Shown here: positions 7,780 to 15,888 of the stretch, piece after piece
Layout of the letters: the number at the start of each line of letters is the position of its first letter
Position numbering within the stretch: the first letter of the stretch is position 1
Origin: Allofournierella massiliensis
Lineage (GTDB): Bacteria > Bacillota > Clostridia > Oscillospirales > Ruminococcaceae
Reading direction: 5' to 3'
Assembly: GCF_004345265.1 (NCBI RefSeq)
Contig: NZ_SLUM01000001.1
Span: forward strand, 1-64,000
Length of the DNA stretch: 64,000 nt
Position numbers and translations under genes: made by a program
The notes under the pieces: model-generated
Told to the model about the DNA's origin: nothing
Database searches by the model: none
The model's input: only the letters and a program-made list of their open reading frames with translations

Positions 7780-10058
7780 AGTATGTGAATCAGGCCATCC
7801 GCAAGGTGGATGCCATGAGCCTTGTGACCGGCAAGCCGGTCTACACCGGCGACATGGTGCCCGCCAACACCCTGATGGTGAAGATGCTGCGCAGCCCCCA
7901 TGCCCACGCGCTGATCGAGGAGATCGACACCGCCGCCGCCATGAAGGTGCCCGGCGTTGTGGCCATCTTTACTTATAAAGATGTACCCGCCAGCCGCTTC
8001 ACCACCGCGGGCCAGACCTACCCCGAACCCAGCCCCTACGACCGGCTGATTCTGGACCGCCGCCTGCGCTGCGTGGGCGACCCGGTGGCCCTTGTGGCCG
8101 CCGAGACCGAGGCTGCCGCTGCCAAGGCCGCGGGCCTCATTAAAGTGAAATATCAGGTGCTGGAGCCCGTGCTGGACTTTACCAAGGCCAAGGACAACCC
8201 GATTCTGGTGCACCCGGAAGAGGACTTCAAGGCCCTGTGCCCCGTGGGCGCGGACAACAAGCGCAACCTGTGCAGTGTGGACTGCATGGAGAACGGCGAC
8301 GTGGAAGCCGAGCTGGCCACCTGCCCGGTGGTGATCGAGCGGACCTTCTACACCAAGGCCAACAACCAGGCCATGATGGAGCCCTTCGTCACCTTCAGCT
8401 ATCTGGACGAGTACGGCCGGCTCACGCTGGTTTCCTCCACTCAGGTGCCCTTCCATGTGCGGCGCATTCTGTCCAACGCGCTGGAGATGAGCAAGGCCAA
8501 CATCCGGGTCATCAAGCCCCGCATCGGCGGCGGCTTCGGCGCAAAGCAGAGCGCCGTGAGCGAGGTATACCCCGCCTTTGTTACCATGAAAACCGGCCGC
8601 CCCGCCTGCCTGTGCTTCACCCGGCAGGAGAGCCAGGCCAACGGTTCCCCCCGCCACCAGATGCGCGTCACCGTGCGCATCGGTGCGGATGAGGACGGCA
8701 CCATCCGTGCGCTGGATGTGAAGGCTCTGTCCAACGCGGGCGCTTACGGCGAGCACGGCCCCACCACCGTGGGTCTGGTGGGCACCAAGTCCATCTCACT
8801 GTACGGCAGCCTGAAGGCCGCCCGCTTCAGCAGCGAGGTGGTGTACTCCAACACCATGGGCGCGGGCGCCTACCGCGGCTACGGCGCCACCCAGGGCATC
8901 TTTGCGGTGGAGAGCACCGTGAACGAGCTGGCCGCCCAGCTGGGCATGGACCCCTGCGCCATCCGGGAAAAGAACATGGTCCGTCTGGGCCAGACCTTCG
9001 CCATGTACTACGGCGAAAACTGCACCAGCTGCACGCTGGACAAGTGCATGGAAACCGCCAAGAAGATGATGGACTGGGACAACAAGGCCCCCCGCCGGGT
9101 GCTGGAAAACGGCCACATCCGCTCTGTGGGCGTGGCCATGGCCATGCAGGGCAGCGGTATCTCCGGCGTGGACATCGGCAGCGTGGAAATCCGTCTGAAC
9201 GACGACGGCTTCTACACCCTGCTGGTGGGCTGCACCGACATGGGCACCGGCTGTGATACCATCCTCACCCAGATGGCCGCCGACTGCCTGGACTGCCCCA
9301 TGGAGAACATCTCGGTGCGCGGTGTGGACACCGACCAGAGCCCCTACGACTGCGGCTCCTACGCCTCCTCCACCACCTATGTGACCGGCATGGCTGTGGT
9401 GAAGGCCTGCGCCCAGCTGCGGGAAAAGATCCTGGCCCAGGGCGCCAAGATGCTGGACGTTCCCGCCGACACCGCCGAGTTCGACGGCAAGCGGGTCTTT
9501 GTGCCCAGCACTGATAAGGAAGTGAGCCTTTCCGCCATCGGCTACGCCAGCTTTGAGGGCCACGCCCGGTGCATCTCCGCCTGCGAGAGCCATTCCTCCC
9601 CGGTATCGCCCCCGCCCATGATGGTGGGCATGGCCGAGATCGACCTGGATCCCGAGACCGGCAAGATCCAGCTGGTGGACTATGTGGCCGCCGTGGACTG
9701 CGGTACCGTGGTGAACAAGAATCTGGCCCGGGTGCAGACCGAGGGCGGCATCGTGCAGGGCATCGGCATAGCCCTGTATGAGGACATCCAGTACACCAAG
9801 GCAGGCCGGATGATGAACGACTCCTTCCTGCAGTACCGGATTCCCACCCGTCTGGAGGCGGGCACCATCCGGGTAGAGTTCGAGTCCAGCTACGAGCCCA
9901 GCGGCCCCTTCGGCGCCAAGAGCATCGGCGAGCTGGTCATCAACACCCCCGCCCCGGCGATTCTGGGCGCCATCCAGAACGCCACCGGCGTTGCCTTCCA
10001 CACCCTGCCGGTAAAGCCGGAGGACGTGGTCATGGCACTGCGCAACAAAGCTGAATAA
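7776..10058 (+). CDS. Molybdenum hydroxylase molybdopterin-binding subunit (xanthine dehydrogenase-like)
   Basis: The 760-residue catalytic subunit has the molybdopterin motif GGGFGAK (251-257), the substrate-channel motif GAYRGYGATQ in place of the FRGFG found in many xanthine dehydrogenases, and the catalytic glutamate Glu719 at the end of GPFGAKSIGE. Such enzymes hydroxylate purines or other N-heterocycles with water as oxygen donor. The substrate is not certain; a purine hydroxylase is the first guess. I start it at the ATG at 7776, which overlaps the preceding stop codon, because longer upstream readings overlap the iron-sulfur gene. No in-frame TGA suggests selenocysteine. Cofactor maturation genes are not in this window. 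Confidence 0.92.
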   Translation: MKYVNQAIRKVDAMSLVTGKPVYTGDMVPANTLMVKMLRSPHAHALIEEIDTAAAMKVPGVVAIFTYKDVPASRFTTAGQTYPEPSPYDRLILDRRLRCVGDPVALVAAETEAAAAKAAGLIKVKYQVLEPVLDFTKAKDNPILVHPEEDFKALCPVGADNKRNLCSVDCMENGDVEAELATCPVVIERTFYTKANNQAMMEPFVTFSYLDEYGRLTLVSSTQVPFHVRRILSNALEMSKANIRVIKPRIGGGFGAKQSAVSEVYPAFVTMKTGRPACLCFTRQESQANGSPRHQMRVTVRIGADEDGTIRALDVKALSNAGAYGEHGPTTVGLVGTKSISLYGSLKAARFSSEVVYSNTMGAGAYRGYGATQGIFAVESTVNELAAQLGMDPCAIREKNMVRLGQTFAMYYGENCTSCTLDKCMETAKKMMDWDNKAPRRVLENGHIRSVGVAMAMQGSGISGVDIGSVEIRLNDDGFYTLLVGCTDMGTGCDTILTQMAADCLDCPMENISVRGVDTDQSPYDCGSYASSTTYVTGMAVVKACAQLREKILAQGAKMLDVPADTAEFDGKRVFVPSTDKEVSLSAIGYASFEGHARCISACESHSSPVSPPPMMVGMAEIDLDPETGKIQLVDYVAAVDCGTVVNKNLARVQTEGGIVQGIGIALYEDIQYTKAGRMMNDSFLQYRIPTRLEAGTIRVEFESSYEPSGPFGAKSIGELVINTPAPAILGAIQNATGVAFHTLPVKPEDVVMALRNKAE

Positions 10059-10075
10059 AGCCGGAACGATACAAC

Positions 10076-10117
10076 GCGGCCGGAGCCCCCTTTGACGGGA
10101 GCTCCGGCCGCTTTTTT
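10076..10117 (+). terminator. Terminator of the molybdenum hydroxylase operon
   Basis: GCGGCCGGAGC (10076-10086) and GCTCCGGCCGC (10101-10111) form an 11-bp stem followed by six T residues. Confidence 0.92.
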
Positions 10118-10212
10118 GTTCTGTCAGAATGTTGCGAAGAAACACGAAGGAAAGTTCGCCCTCCGCACGGGTGCCCGGGCTTTTATAATAAAGGAAAGGG
10201 GGCGGAGGAAGG

Positions 10213-10944
10213 ATGTACCGGTTTGCGGTGTGTGATGACGACAGCTTTTACCGCTGGCAGCTGGCCCGGCTGCTGCGGAGCTTTGAGCCTTGGCAGAAAA
10301 CCGGCTGCCGGGTGGACTGCTTTTCCGAGGCGGCGCAGCTGCTGGCGGAATGCGAGCACTGCCGCTATGACGCGGTGTTTCTGGACGTGCAGATGCCCCG
10401 GATGAACGGGCTGGAGGCGGCCCGGCGACTGCGGGCGCTCTGGCCCTGGGTGCCGCTGGTGTTTGTGTCCGCCTTCTGTGAGTACGCGCCGGAGGGCTAT
10501 GGGCTGCGGGCCTTCCGCTATTTGTGTAAGGATCGGCTGGAGCAGTGCATGGGCCCATGTCTGGAGGATCTGCTGGCCCAGTACCTCGCCCCCTGCACGC
10601 TGGAGCTGCCGGTGGACGGGGAGGTGTGCCGGGTGAATCTGGCCCGGGTGGAATCCATCCGGCTGGACGGCCACACCGTGGAATTCCATTTTGCGGACAA
10701 TACCCTCCCGCTGCCCTGCCGTATCAGCCTTGCCCGGCTGGAGCAGCTGCTGGAGGGGAGGCCCTTTCTGCGCACCCAGCGCAGCTATTATGTGAATCTG
10801 TGTCAGGTGCAGCGGCTGCGCCGGTTCGAGTTCGTGCTGCGCAGCGGGCGCGGGGTGCCGGTGAGCGAGCGGCGCTATGGCCGGGTGCGGGCGGAGTATC
10901 TGGAATGGCAGGCCCGCTTTGAGGAATGGGCCGCCCGGTTCTGA
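10213..10944 (+). CDS. LytTR-family response regulator
   Basis: The 243-residue protein has a receiver domain (1-125) with the acidic pocket Asp8-Asp10, phospho-acceptor Asp58 in VFLDVQMPRMNG and Lys106 in YLCKD, then a LytTR DNA-binding domain (about 140-240; FLRTQRSYYVNL). It is the AgrA/LytR type that controls peptide or envelope responses. No histidine kinase gene is adjacent, so it is an orphan in this window. TATAAT (10184-10189) lies upstream and an AAAGGG-type site precedes the ATG. The gene ends next to a 280-bp structured repeat. Confidence 0.9.
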   Translation: MYRFAVCDDDSFYRWQLARLLRSFEPWQKTGCRVDCFSEAAQLLAECEHCRYDAVFLDVQMPRMNGLEAARRLRALWPWVPLVFVSAFCEYAPEGYGLRAFRYLCKDRLEQCMGPCLEDLLAQYLAPCTLELPVDGEVCRVNLARVESIRLDGHTVEFHFADNTLPLPCRISLARLEQLLEGRPFLRTQRSYYVNLCQVQRLRRFEFVLRSGRGVPVSERRYGRVRAEYLEWQARFEEWAARF

Positions 10945-11009
10945 ACTCCCGTCGAAAGGCCCTCAAAAAGAAAAAACATCCCCTGTTCCGTGCCAACACC
11001 GGCAGGGAA

Positions 11010-11289
11010 AGCCGGTGTGACACAAGAAAACGACGCCGGAAAAGGGCCGCTTTTGCGGGATTGCAGCGTCAAAGCCCCTTGACAACCACCAAGGGTGCCT
11101 GCGGGCCTTTTCCTTGCACTCCCATCAAAATCGGGCCTTTTCCGGTGCGAAGCAGTTCTGCCCCAGGATTTTGGATGCAGAAAGTGCGAAAAGGGGCGGA
11201 GCAAGCCTTGATGGCTTGCCCGCCCCTTTGAACATTTTGTGCGCCAAAATCCTAAGGCAGAACCGTTGTTTTCTTATGCCACACCGGCT
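11010..11289. repeat. 280-bp palindromic interspersed element, copy 1
   Basis: This element is 264/280 identical, without indels, to positions 55744-56023. Its ends are inverted repeats of 26 bases (11010-11035 against 11264-11289, 23/26 matching), starting AGCCGGTGTG. Inside are several stems: CCGGTGT/ACGCCGG (11012-11018/11033-11039), CCGC/GCGG, CCCTTG/CAAGGG, a long outer stem 11155-11174/11244-11263, and a nested stem 11193-11207/11213-11226 with one bulged A. It separates the convergent LytTR and anti-sigma genes. The region contains no credible gene: open frames cross it only by chance and run into neighbours. It may be a MITE-like transposable unit, a bidirectional terminator, or both. 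Confidence 0.9.
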
Positions 11290-11323
11290 AATGGGGGATG
11301 CTTTTGTTTTCGGGTTGCGCGCG

Positions 11324-11959
11324 TCATTCGCCGGGGCTGACCAGATAGAGCCGGTAGCTTCCGTCGCTTTCGCCAGCCAGCACAAAGGCAAAGGAGCCGT
11401 CCGGGGCAAGGCCGCTGGCCAGAACATCCGCCCGGGTGCGGCCCTCGCCCTCGGCGGCGAGGATCTCGTCCAGCTGCTCCAGCGCAGCGTCCGCGCCCTC
11501 CGCTTCGTCGGCGGGCTGCGTATCGGCAGGCAGAGCGGCTTCGGGGGAGTCTGCCTCCACGGTGGTGTAGGCGGGAGCGGCGGTTTCATCCGGCGCGCCG
11601 TTTTCGGCCATGGCGGCTTCCGGGGCGGCGGCCAGCGCAAAGGGCGCGGCCTCGGGGGCCACGGCAGCGCTGCTTTCCGGCATCTGGCGGGTGGCAACGC
11701 GGGGGCTGGCCTGATCCGCTGCGGTGGCGCCGCCCGAGACGGAGGTCAGGCTGCGGGCGGCGGCCGGGATCACCAGCAGGCAAATGGCGGCGGCGGTGGC
11801 CAGCGGAATGGCACGACGGCCGAAGGGAATGGTCCGGCGGGGCCGGGAGGCCTTTTGGGCCGCGGTCTCCGCCTGCATCTTTTCCAGAGTGGCTTGCTTC
11901 CAGCGCTGGCCGGCGGCGACTTTTTCCATGGCGCTTTTGTAATCCTTGGAGTCGGGCAT
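11324..11959 (-). CDS. Putative membrane-bound anti-sigma factor
   Basis: The 211-residue product has a cytosolic N-terminal part rich in Lys/Gln (1-50), one transmembrane helix (about 54-75, AIPLATAAAICLLVIPAAARSL) and an Ala/Glu-rich acidic outer part that ends in a small domain with DGSFAFVLAGESDGSYRLYLV. The start ATG lies 2 bases after the stop of the ECF sigma gene, so the pair is an operon. By position and topology it should sequester the sigma factor, but it lacks a recognisable zinc-binding anti-sigma motif, so the role is inferred. Confidence 0.65.
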   Translation of the reverse strand: MPDSKDYKSAMEKVAAGQRWKQATLEKMQAETAAQKASRPRRTIPFGRRAIPLATAAAICLLVIPAAARSLTSVSGGATAADQASPRVATRQMPESSAAVAPEAAPFALAAAPEAAMAENGAPDETAAPAYTTVEADSPEAALPADTQPADEAEGADAALEQLDEILAAEGEGRTRADVLASGLAPDGSFAFVLAGESDGSYRLYLVSPGE

Positions 11960-11961
11960 GG

Positions 11962-12444
11962 TCAGAAGTCTCCTTTCAGCGTGTCTTTCAGAAGGGCCCG
12001 CCCGCGGGAAAGCTGGCTGAGCACGGTGTTCTGCTTTAAGCCCAGCAGCGCCGCGATCTCGGCGGTGGAATAACCCTCGATGTAATGCAGATAGATCACC
12101 TGCCGGTATTTCATGGGCAGGGCGGCCACCGCGTCCAGCACGGTGTTTTCTGCGGGGGTGAAGGGGGTGGAGAGGTGCTCGTCCAGCGGGGCGCTGCGGC
12201 GCACCCAGGCACTGCGGAAGTGGCTTTTGCACCGGTTGATGGTGCAGCGCAGCAGCCAGGCCTTCTGATGCTCGGCGGAATCAAACTGGGGTGCATGGCG
12301 CACCAGATTCAAAAATACTTCCTGGGCAATGTCCTCCGCGTCCTGCGGATTTTTTACCAGACCGAAGGCGGCCCGGAACACGGTATCGCCAAACTGCTCC
12401 ACCGCCGCTTCCGGGGTGAAGGCAGGCATCTGGGCCGTTTCCAC
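11962..12444 (-). CDS. ECF-type RNA polymerase sigma factor
   Basis: The 160-residue protein has sigma-70 region 2 (about 17-85, with KNPQDAEDIAQEVFLNLV and a TINRCKSHFRS end) and region 4 (about 105-155, LPMKYRQVIYLHYIEGYSTAEIAALLGLKQNTVLSQLSRGR), the minimal layout of extracytoplasmic-function sigma factors. The start is a GTG at 12444 because an AAGGGGGG ribosome site sits about 7 bases upstream; the next Met is six codons in. It is co-transcribed with the putative anti-sigma gene. Confidence 0.93.
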   Translation of the reverse strand: METAQMPAFTPEAAVEQFGDTVFRAAFGLVKNPQDAEDIAQEVFLNLVRHAPQFDSAEHQKAWLLRCTINRCKSHFRSAWVRRSAPLDEHLSTPFTPAENTVLDAVAALPMKYRQVIYLHYIEGYSTAEIAALLGLKQNTVLSQLSRGRALLKDTLKGDF

Positions 12445-12531
12445 GGGGCAGGCCCCCCTTTCTCATACAGAATACAACACAACTGGCCCTATTATTGCAC
12501 GGATGGTTTGGATTGTAAAGAAAAATGGGCG

Positions 12532-12595
12532 AAAAGCGCCCCCGACTCATCCTGCCCCGCAGGCTACTGCCCGCAGAGGGATGCGCCGGGGGCGC
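12532..12595 (-). terminator. Terminator of the TrpXYZ-type ABC operon
   Basis: GCGCCCCCG (12536-12544) and CGGGGGCGC (12587-12595) close a branched hairpin with CATCC/GGATG inside; on the minus strand it is followed by TTTTCGCCC. Confidence 0.7.
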
Positions 12596-12620
12596 CTTTC
12601 GTTCTATTTCCGCTGCCCCG

Positions 12621-12677
12621 GTTGGCCATTGGGGGCCGCCCCGCACAGCGGCGAGGGGCCCCCAAGGCAGCCAATCG
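12621..12677. other. Long structured palindrome in the ECF-ABC intergenic region
   Basis: The 370-base gap between the ECF gene and the ABC ATPase gene holds no gene. Besides the terminator it contains GGTTGGC...GCCAATC enclosing TTGGGGGCC...GGCCCCCAA, then further short stems (GGGG...CCCC near 12697-12710, CGCGCC...GGCGCG near 12745-12766). The density of pairing resembles a structured repeat or RNA, but no second copy is in the window. Confidence 0.45.
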
Positions 12678-12813
12678 GAGGGGAAAGCATAGATAGGGGG
12701 AGCAACCCCGCACGATTCACGCCCGATGGGCGCAGGCGGCGTATCGCGCCAAAATTTTCCGGCGCGTTCCACCATCTGGAAGTGTGCGGTGCTGCCCAAA
12801 AGAAGGCAAGCGG

Positions 12814-13608
12814 TTAGGACAGCAGCAGCTTGTCGTCCGCTTCGCTGGAGCCGCTGGCCTGATTGAATTTCTCCAGCAGGTCCTCCACGGTCAGGCGGCG
12901 CTTTTCCTCGCCCCGCACGTCAACCACCACGCGCCCGTCGTACAGCATGACCAGCCGGTTGCCGTGGGCAATGGCGTCGCGCATGTTGTGGGTGATCATC
13001 AGGGTGGTCAGATTGTCCCGCCGGACGATCTGCTCGGTGGCCGAAAGCACCTTGGCGGCGGTCTTGGGATCCAGCGCGGCGGTGTGCTCGTCCAGCAAAA
13101 GCAGCTGGGGCTTTTTCAGCGTGGCCATCAGAAGGGTCAGCGCCTGCCGCTGGCCGCCGCTGAGCAGGCCCACCTTGCTGGTGAGCCGGTCCTCAAGGCC
13201 CAGATCCAGAATCTTTAAAAGCTCCCGGTACTGCTCCCGCTCGGCCCGGCTGATGCCGGTGCGCAGGCCCCGGCGCTGGCCACGCCGGGCGGCGAGGGCC
13301 AGGTTTTCCTCAATCTGCATGGTGGCGGCGGTGCCCATCATGGGGTCCTGAAAGACCCGGCCGATGTAGGGGGCACGCTTGTATTCCGGCAGGCGGGTCA
13401 CATCCACCCCGCCGATGGAGATGCTGCCCTCGTCCACGGTGGAAGCGCCGGAGATGATGTTCAGCATGGTGGATTTGCCCGCGCCGTTGCCGCCGATCAC
13501 GGTGACGAAATCGCCGTCCGCCAGCGAGAGATTCAGCCCCTGCAGCGCCCGCTTTTCGTTCACGGTGCCCGGGTTGAAGGTTTTATAGATGTTTTTCAGT
13601 TCAAGCAT
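12814..13608 (-). CDS. ABC transporter ATP-binding protein (TrpZ-like)
   Basis: The 264-residue ATPase has Walker A GGNGAGKST (39-47), Q-loop around 87, signature LSGGQ (149-153) and Walker B LLLLDEH (169-175). The usual DEP after Walker B reads DEH, which is typical of this COG1101 subfamily. It powers import by the adjacent permease and lipoprotein. Its first 8 bases overlap the end of the permease gene. The three-gene set matches the TrpXYZ/COG2984-COG4120-COG1101 importer type; aromatic amino acids are the known substrate in streptococci, but the substrate here is not proven. Confidence 0.93.
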   Translation of the reverse strand: MLELKNIYKTFNPGTVNEKRALQGLNLSLADGDFVTVIGGNGAGKSTMLNIISGASTVDEGSISIGGVDVTRLPEYKRAPYIGRVFQDPMMGTAATMQIEENLALAARRGQRRGLRTGISRAEREQYRELLKILDLGLEDRLTSKVGLLSGGQRQALTLLMATLKKPQLLLLDEHTAALDPKTAAKVLSATEQIVRRDNLTTLMITHNMRDAIAHGNRLVMLYDGRVVVDVRGEEKRRLTVEDLLEKFNQASGSSEADDKLLLS

Positions 13609-14524
13609 GGCTGCCCGCTCCTTTCCCGGTGCGTTTTGTGAAGTACCGGCCCTTCCAGTAGGGCACGGCCAGGAACAGCGCCACGATCAGGGCGGTGATG
13701 AGCTTCATGTCGTCGCTCTTGAGGCCCAGCAGAATGACCACCTGATACACCAGATAGTAGATCAGCGAGCCGAACACCACGGCCAGCAGCTTGAGCGCGA
13801 AGTTGCGGAACACTTTGGAGAACAGCACCTCGCCGATGATCACCGCCGCAAGGCCGATGACGATGGCGCCGCGGCCGCTGTTCACGTCCGCGAAGCCCTG
13901 ATACTGGGCCAGCAGCGCGGCGGAAAGAGCCACCAGACCGTTGGAGAGCATCAGCCCCAGCACGGTGGTGAAATTGGTGTTGATGCCCTGAGCCCGGGCC
14001 ATGTTGGGGTTCGCGCCGGTGGCACGCACCGCGCAGCCCTGCTCGGTGCCGAAGAACCAGTACAGGGCACCGATGGTGGCGGCGGTGAAGAGCACGCACA
14101 TCAGAATGGGGTTGGACAGCGCGGCCTCGCGCACATTGCGGGCGCTCACCAGCAGGGGGTATTTGTCCACGCTGATGGGCCGGTTGGACTGGCCCATGAT
14201 GCGCAGGTTCACGGAATACAACGCCAGCTGGGTGAGGATGCCGGCCAGGATGGCAGGAATGCCGCAGGCGGTGTGCAACAGGCCGGTGACAAGCCCCGCT
14301 GCCATGCCCGCCAGAAAGGCGGCCACCAGCGCGGGCCAGGGATTCCAGCCTCCGGTCACCAGCATGATGAATACCGCGCCGCCGGTGCACATGGTGCCGT
14401 CCACCGTCAGGTCGGCCACGTCCAGAATTTTATAGGTGATGTAAACGCCGATGGCCATGATGCTCCAGATCAGGCCCTGGGCGACCACGCCCGGCAGGGC
14501 GTTCAGAAGTGTGTTGATGAACAA
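13601..14524 (-). CDS. ABC transporter permease (TrpY-like)
   Basis: The 307-residue membrane protein has about eight to nine hydrophobic segments and the signature ILDVADLTVDGTMCTGGAVF near residues 33-52 that marks the COG4120 permease group related to branched-chain amino-acid permeases. GANPNMARAQGINTN (about 173-187) matches the cytoplasmic coupling region. It forms the channel of the importer with the overlapping ATPase gene. The ATG at 14524 has a GGAGG-like site upstream. Confidence 0.92.
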   Translation of the reverse strand: MFINTLLNALPGVVAQGLIWSIMAIGVYITYKILDVADLTVDGTMCTGGAVFIMLVTGGWNPWPALVAAFLAGMAAGLVTGLLHTACGIPAILAGILTQLALYSVNLRIMGQSNRPISVDKYPLLVSARNVREAALSNPILMCVLFTAATIGALYWFFGTEQGCAVRATGANPNMARAQGINTNFTTVLGLMLSNGLVALSAALLAQYQGFADVNSGRGAIVIGLAAVIIGEVLFSKVFRNFALKLLAVVFGSLIYYLVYQVVILLGLKSDDMKLITALIVALFLAVPYWKGRYFTKRTGKGAGSHA

Positions 14525-14570
14525 GAAAAGCTCCTCCTAAAGCCGGGAATCTGGCCCGGCGGATGATGGA

Positions 14571-15590
14571 TCATTCCGCTTCAATGGCGGTGTAGCCCTC
14601 GGGGATGGTCACGCCCAGCTGCTCGCACAAAGTGGGGTTGTACATCTTGGTGAAGGTGGGGGCGGACTGCACCTCCATGGTGGTGATGTCCGCTTCGCCG
14701 GTGAGGATCTTGGCGGCCATCTCACCGGTGGTGCGGCCCAGCTCGTAATAGTCGATGGACAAAGTGGCCACGCCGCAGCCGCTGCAGATACCCTGCTCGC
14801 CTGCCACGATGGGAACCCCGGCGGGCACCGCGATGTTGGCGATCAGTTCAGTGTTGTTGGCGGCGGTGTTATCGGTGGGGATGTAGATCACGTCACTGGC
14901 CGCGCAGGCGCTGGTGCACACAGCGGACAGATCGTTGGTGTCCGAGAAGGAATACTCGGTGCAGGTGTAGCCCAGCTCGGTGAGGTATTCGGTGATCACG
15001 TTTACCTGATACTTGGAGTTGGGTTCCGCCGAGCAGTAGAGCAGGCCCACGTTCTTGGCGTCCGGGAACAGCTCCTTGATCATGTCGGCCTGACCGTCCA
15101 GCGGGGCCAGATCGGTGGTGCCGCTGATGTTGCGGCCGGAGGAGCCGGTCCAGTCGGTCACGTCCAGCGCGGTGGCGTAGTCGGTGATGGAGGTGCCCAG
15201 AATGGGGATGCTGTCGGTGGCTGCGGCCGCCGCCTGCAGGGGCGTGGTGGCGTTGGCCAGAATCAGATCCACATCCGAGGACACAAAGCTGTTGATGATG
15301 GTGGCGCAGTTGGAGTTATCGCCGGAGGCGTTCTCCACATCGAAGGTGACGGCGTCGCCAAAGGTCTCGGTGAGGGCATCCTGAAAGCCCTGGGTGGCGG
15401 AGTCCAGCGCGGGGTGCTGCATCAGCTGGCACACGCCCACCCGGTAGGACGCGCCCTCGGCGGAGCCGGATGCACCGGACGCAGTGGAAGCGGTGGACGC
15501 AGCGGAAGAAGTGCCGCCGGAGCCGCAGCCGGCCAGAGTGGCCAGCATGGCGCAGGCCAGAACGCCTGCCATGGTCTTGCGAAGTTTCAT
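14571..15590 (-). CDS. ABC transporter substrate-binding lipoprotein (TrpX-like)
   Basis: The 339-residue precursor has a lipoprotein signal peptide ending LATLAGC (acylated Cys22), a Ser/Ala/Gly-rich linker to about residue 47, then a two-lobe type I periplasmic-binding fold of the COG2984/PF04392 family (VGVCQLMQHPALDSATQGF, and later GEADITTMEVQ). It captures the ligand outside the membrane and delivers it to the permease. It is the first gene of the operon, with a consensus promoter and a hairpin in its leader. Confidence 0.93.
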   Translation of the reverse strand: MKLRKTMAGVLACAMLATLAGCGSGGTSSAASTASTASGASGSAEGASYRVGVCQLMQHPALDSATQGFQDALTETFGDAVTFDVENASGDNSNCATIINSFVSSDVDLILANATTPLQAAAAATDSIPILGTSITDYATALDVTDWTGSSGRNISGTTDLAPLDGQADMIKELFPDAKNVGLLYCSAEPNSKYQVNVITEYLTELGYTCTEYSFSDTNDLSAVCTSACAASDVIYIPTDNTAANNTELIANIAVPAGVPIVAGEQGICSGCGVATLSIDYYELGRTTGEMAAKILTGEADITTMEVQSAPTFTKMYNPTLCEQLGVTIPEGYTAIEAE

Positions 15591-15671
15591 GTGTGGTTCC
15601 TCCCTGTGAAAAAAAGAAGTTCACTTTGCCGCCACAATGAATTGCAGCAGTAAAGTGCAAGGTGCTGGAAA

Positions 15672-15689
15672 AAGGCCGCTGCCGGCCTT
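15672..15689 (-). promoter_or_regulatory. Leader hairpin of the TrpXYZ-type operon
   Basis: On the minus strand AAGGCCG-GCAG-CGGCCTT is followed by TTTCC, only about 7 bases after the -10 box. It could be an mRNA-stabilising 5' hairpin or a weak attenuator. No T-box motif is visible in the short leader. Confidence 0.4.
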
Positions 15690-15695
15690 GGCTTT

Positions 15696-15724
15696 ATTCT
15701 AGTAAAGTTTTACGGTTCTGTCAA
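15696..15724 (-). promoter_or_regulatory. Promoter of the TrpXYZ-type operon
   Basis: On the minus strand TTGACA (15724-15719), exactly 17 bases, and TAGAAT (15701-15696) form an almost perfect sigma-A promoter. Confidence 0.9.
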
Positions 15725-15826
15725 CGGGGAATGGGCAAAAAGGCAAAAAAAAGGCGGCCCCGGCCCCGAAAAAGGGCACAGAAGGGGTGAAAAAGGGCAT
15801 AAAACGGCGCGGGCGGCGGTTTTTCC

Positions 15827-15855
15827 TTGTAGATACGGGCAAAAAATGCTATACT
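15827..15855 (+). promoter_or_regulatory. Promoter of the glycosyltransferase gene
   Basis: TTGTAG (15827-15832), 17 bases, TATACT (15850-15855), about 33 bases before the start codon. Confidence 0.65.
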
Positions 15856-15888
15856 AAAATAGACTAATTACGCTTGGAGGATGCCCGA

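Noticed and set aside
7776-10058. Selenocysteine-containing molybdenum hydroxylase
   Set aside because: No in-frame TGA is present in the Mo subunit and no SECIS-like element was seen; a non-covalent selenium cofactor cannot be judged from sequence.
10875-11204. Short minus-strand frame across repeat copy 1, with a similar frame across copy 2 (55144-55938)
   Set aside because: The frames run from the repeat into different neighbours, substitutions between copies do not prefer silent positions, and the region is dominated by palindromes. I treat it as non-coding, though such peptides are often annotated.
11010-11289. CRISPR-like or tandem repeat array
   Set aside because: The repeat occurs as single dispersed copies, not as regularly spaced units, and no cas genes exist in the window.
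15591-15690. T-box riboswitch before the TrpX-like gene
   Set aside because: The leader is only about 100 bases and lacks the TGGNACCGCG T-box sequence and a specifier stem.
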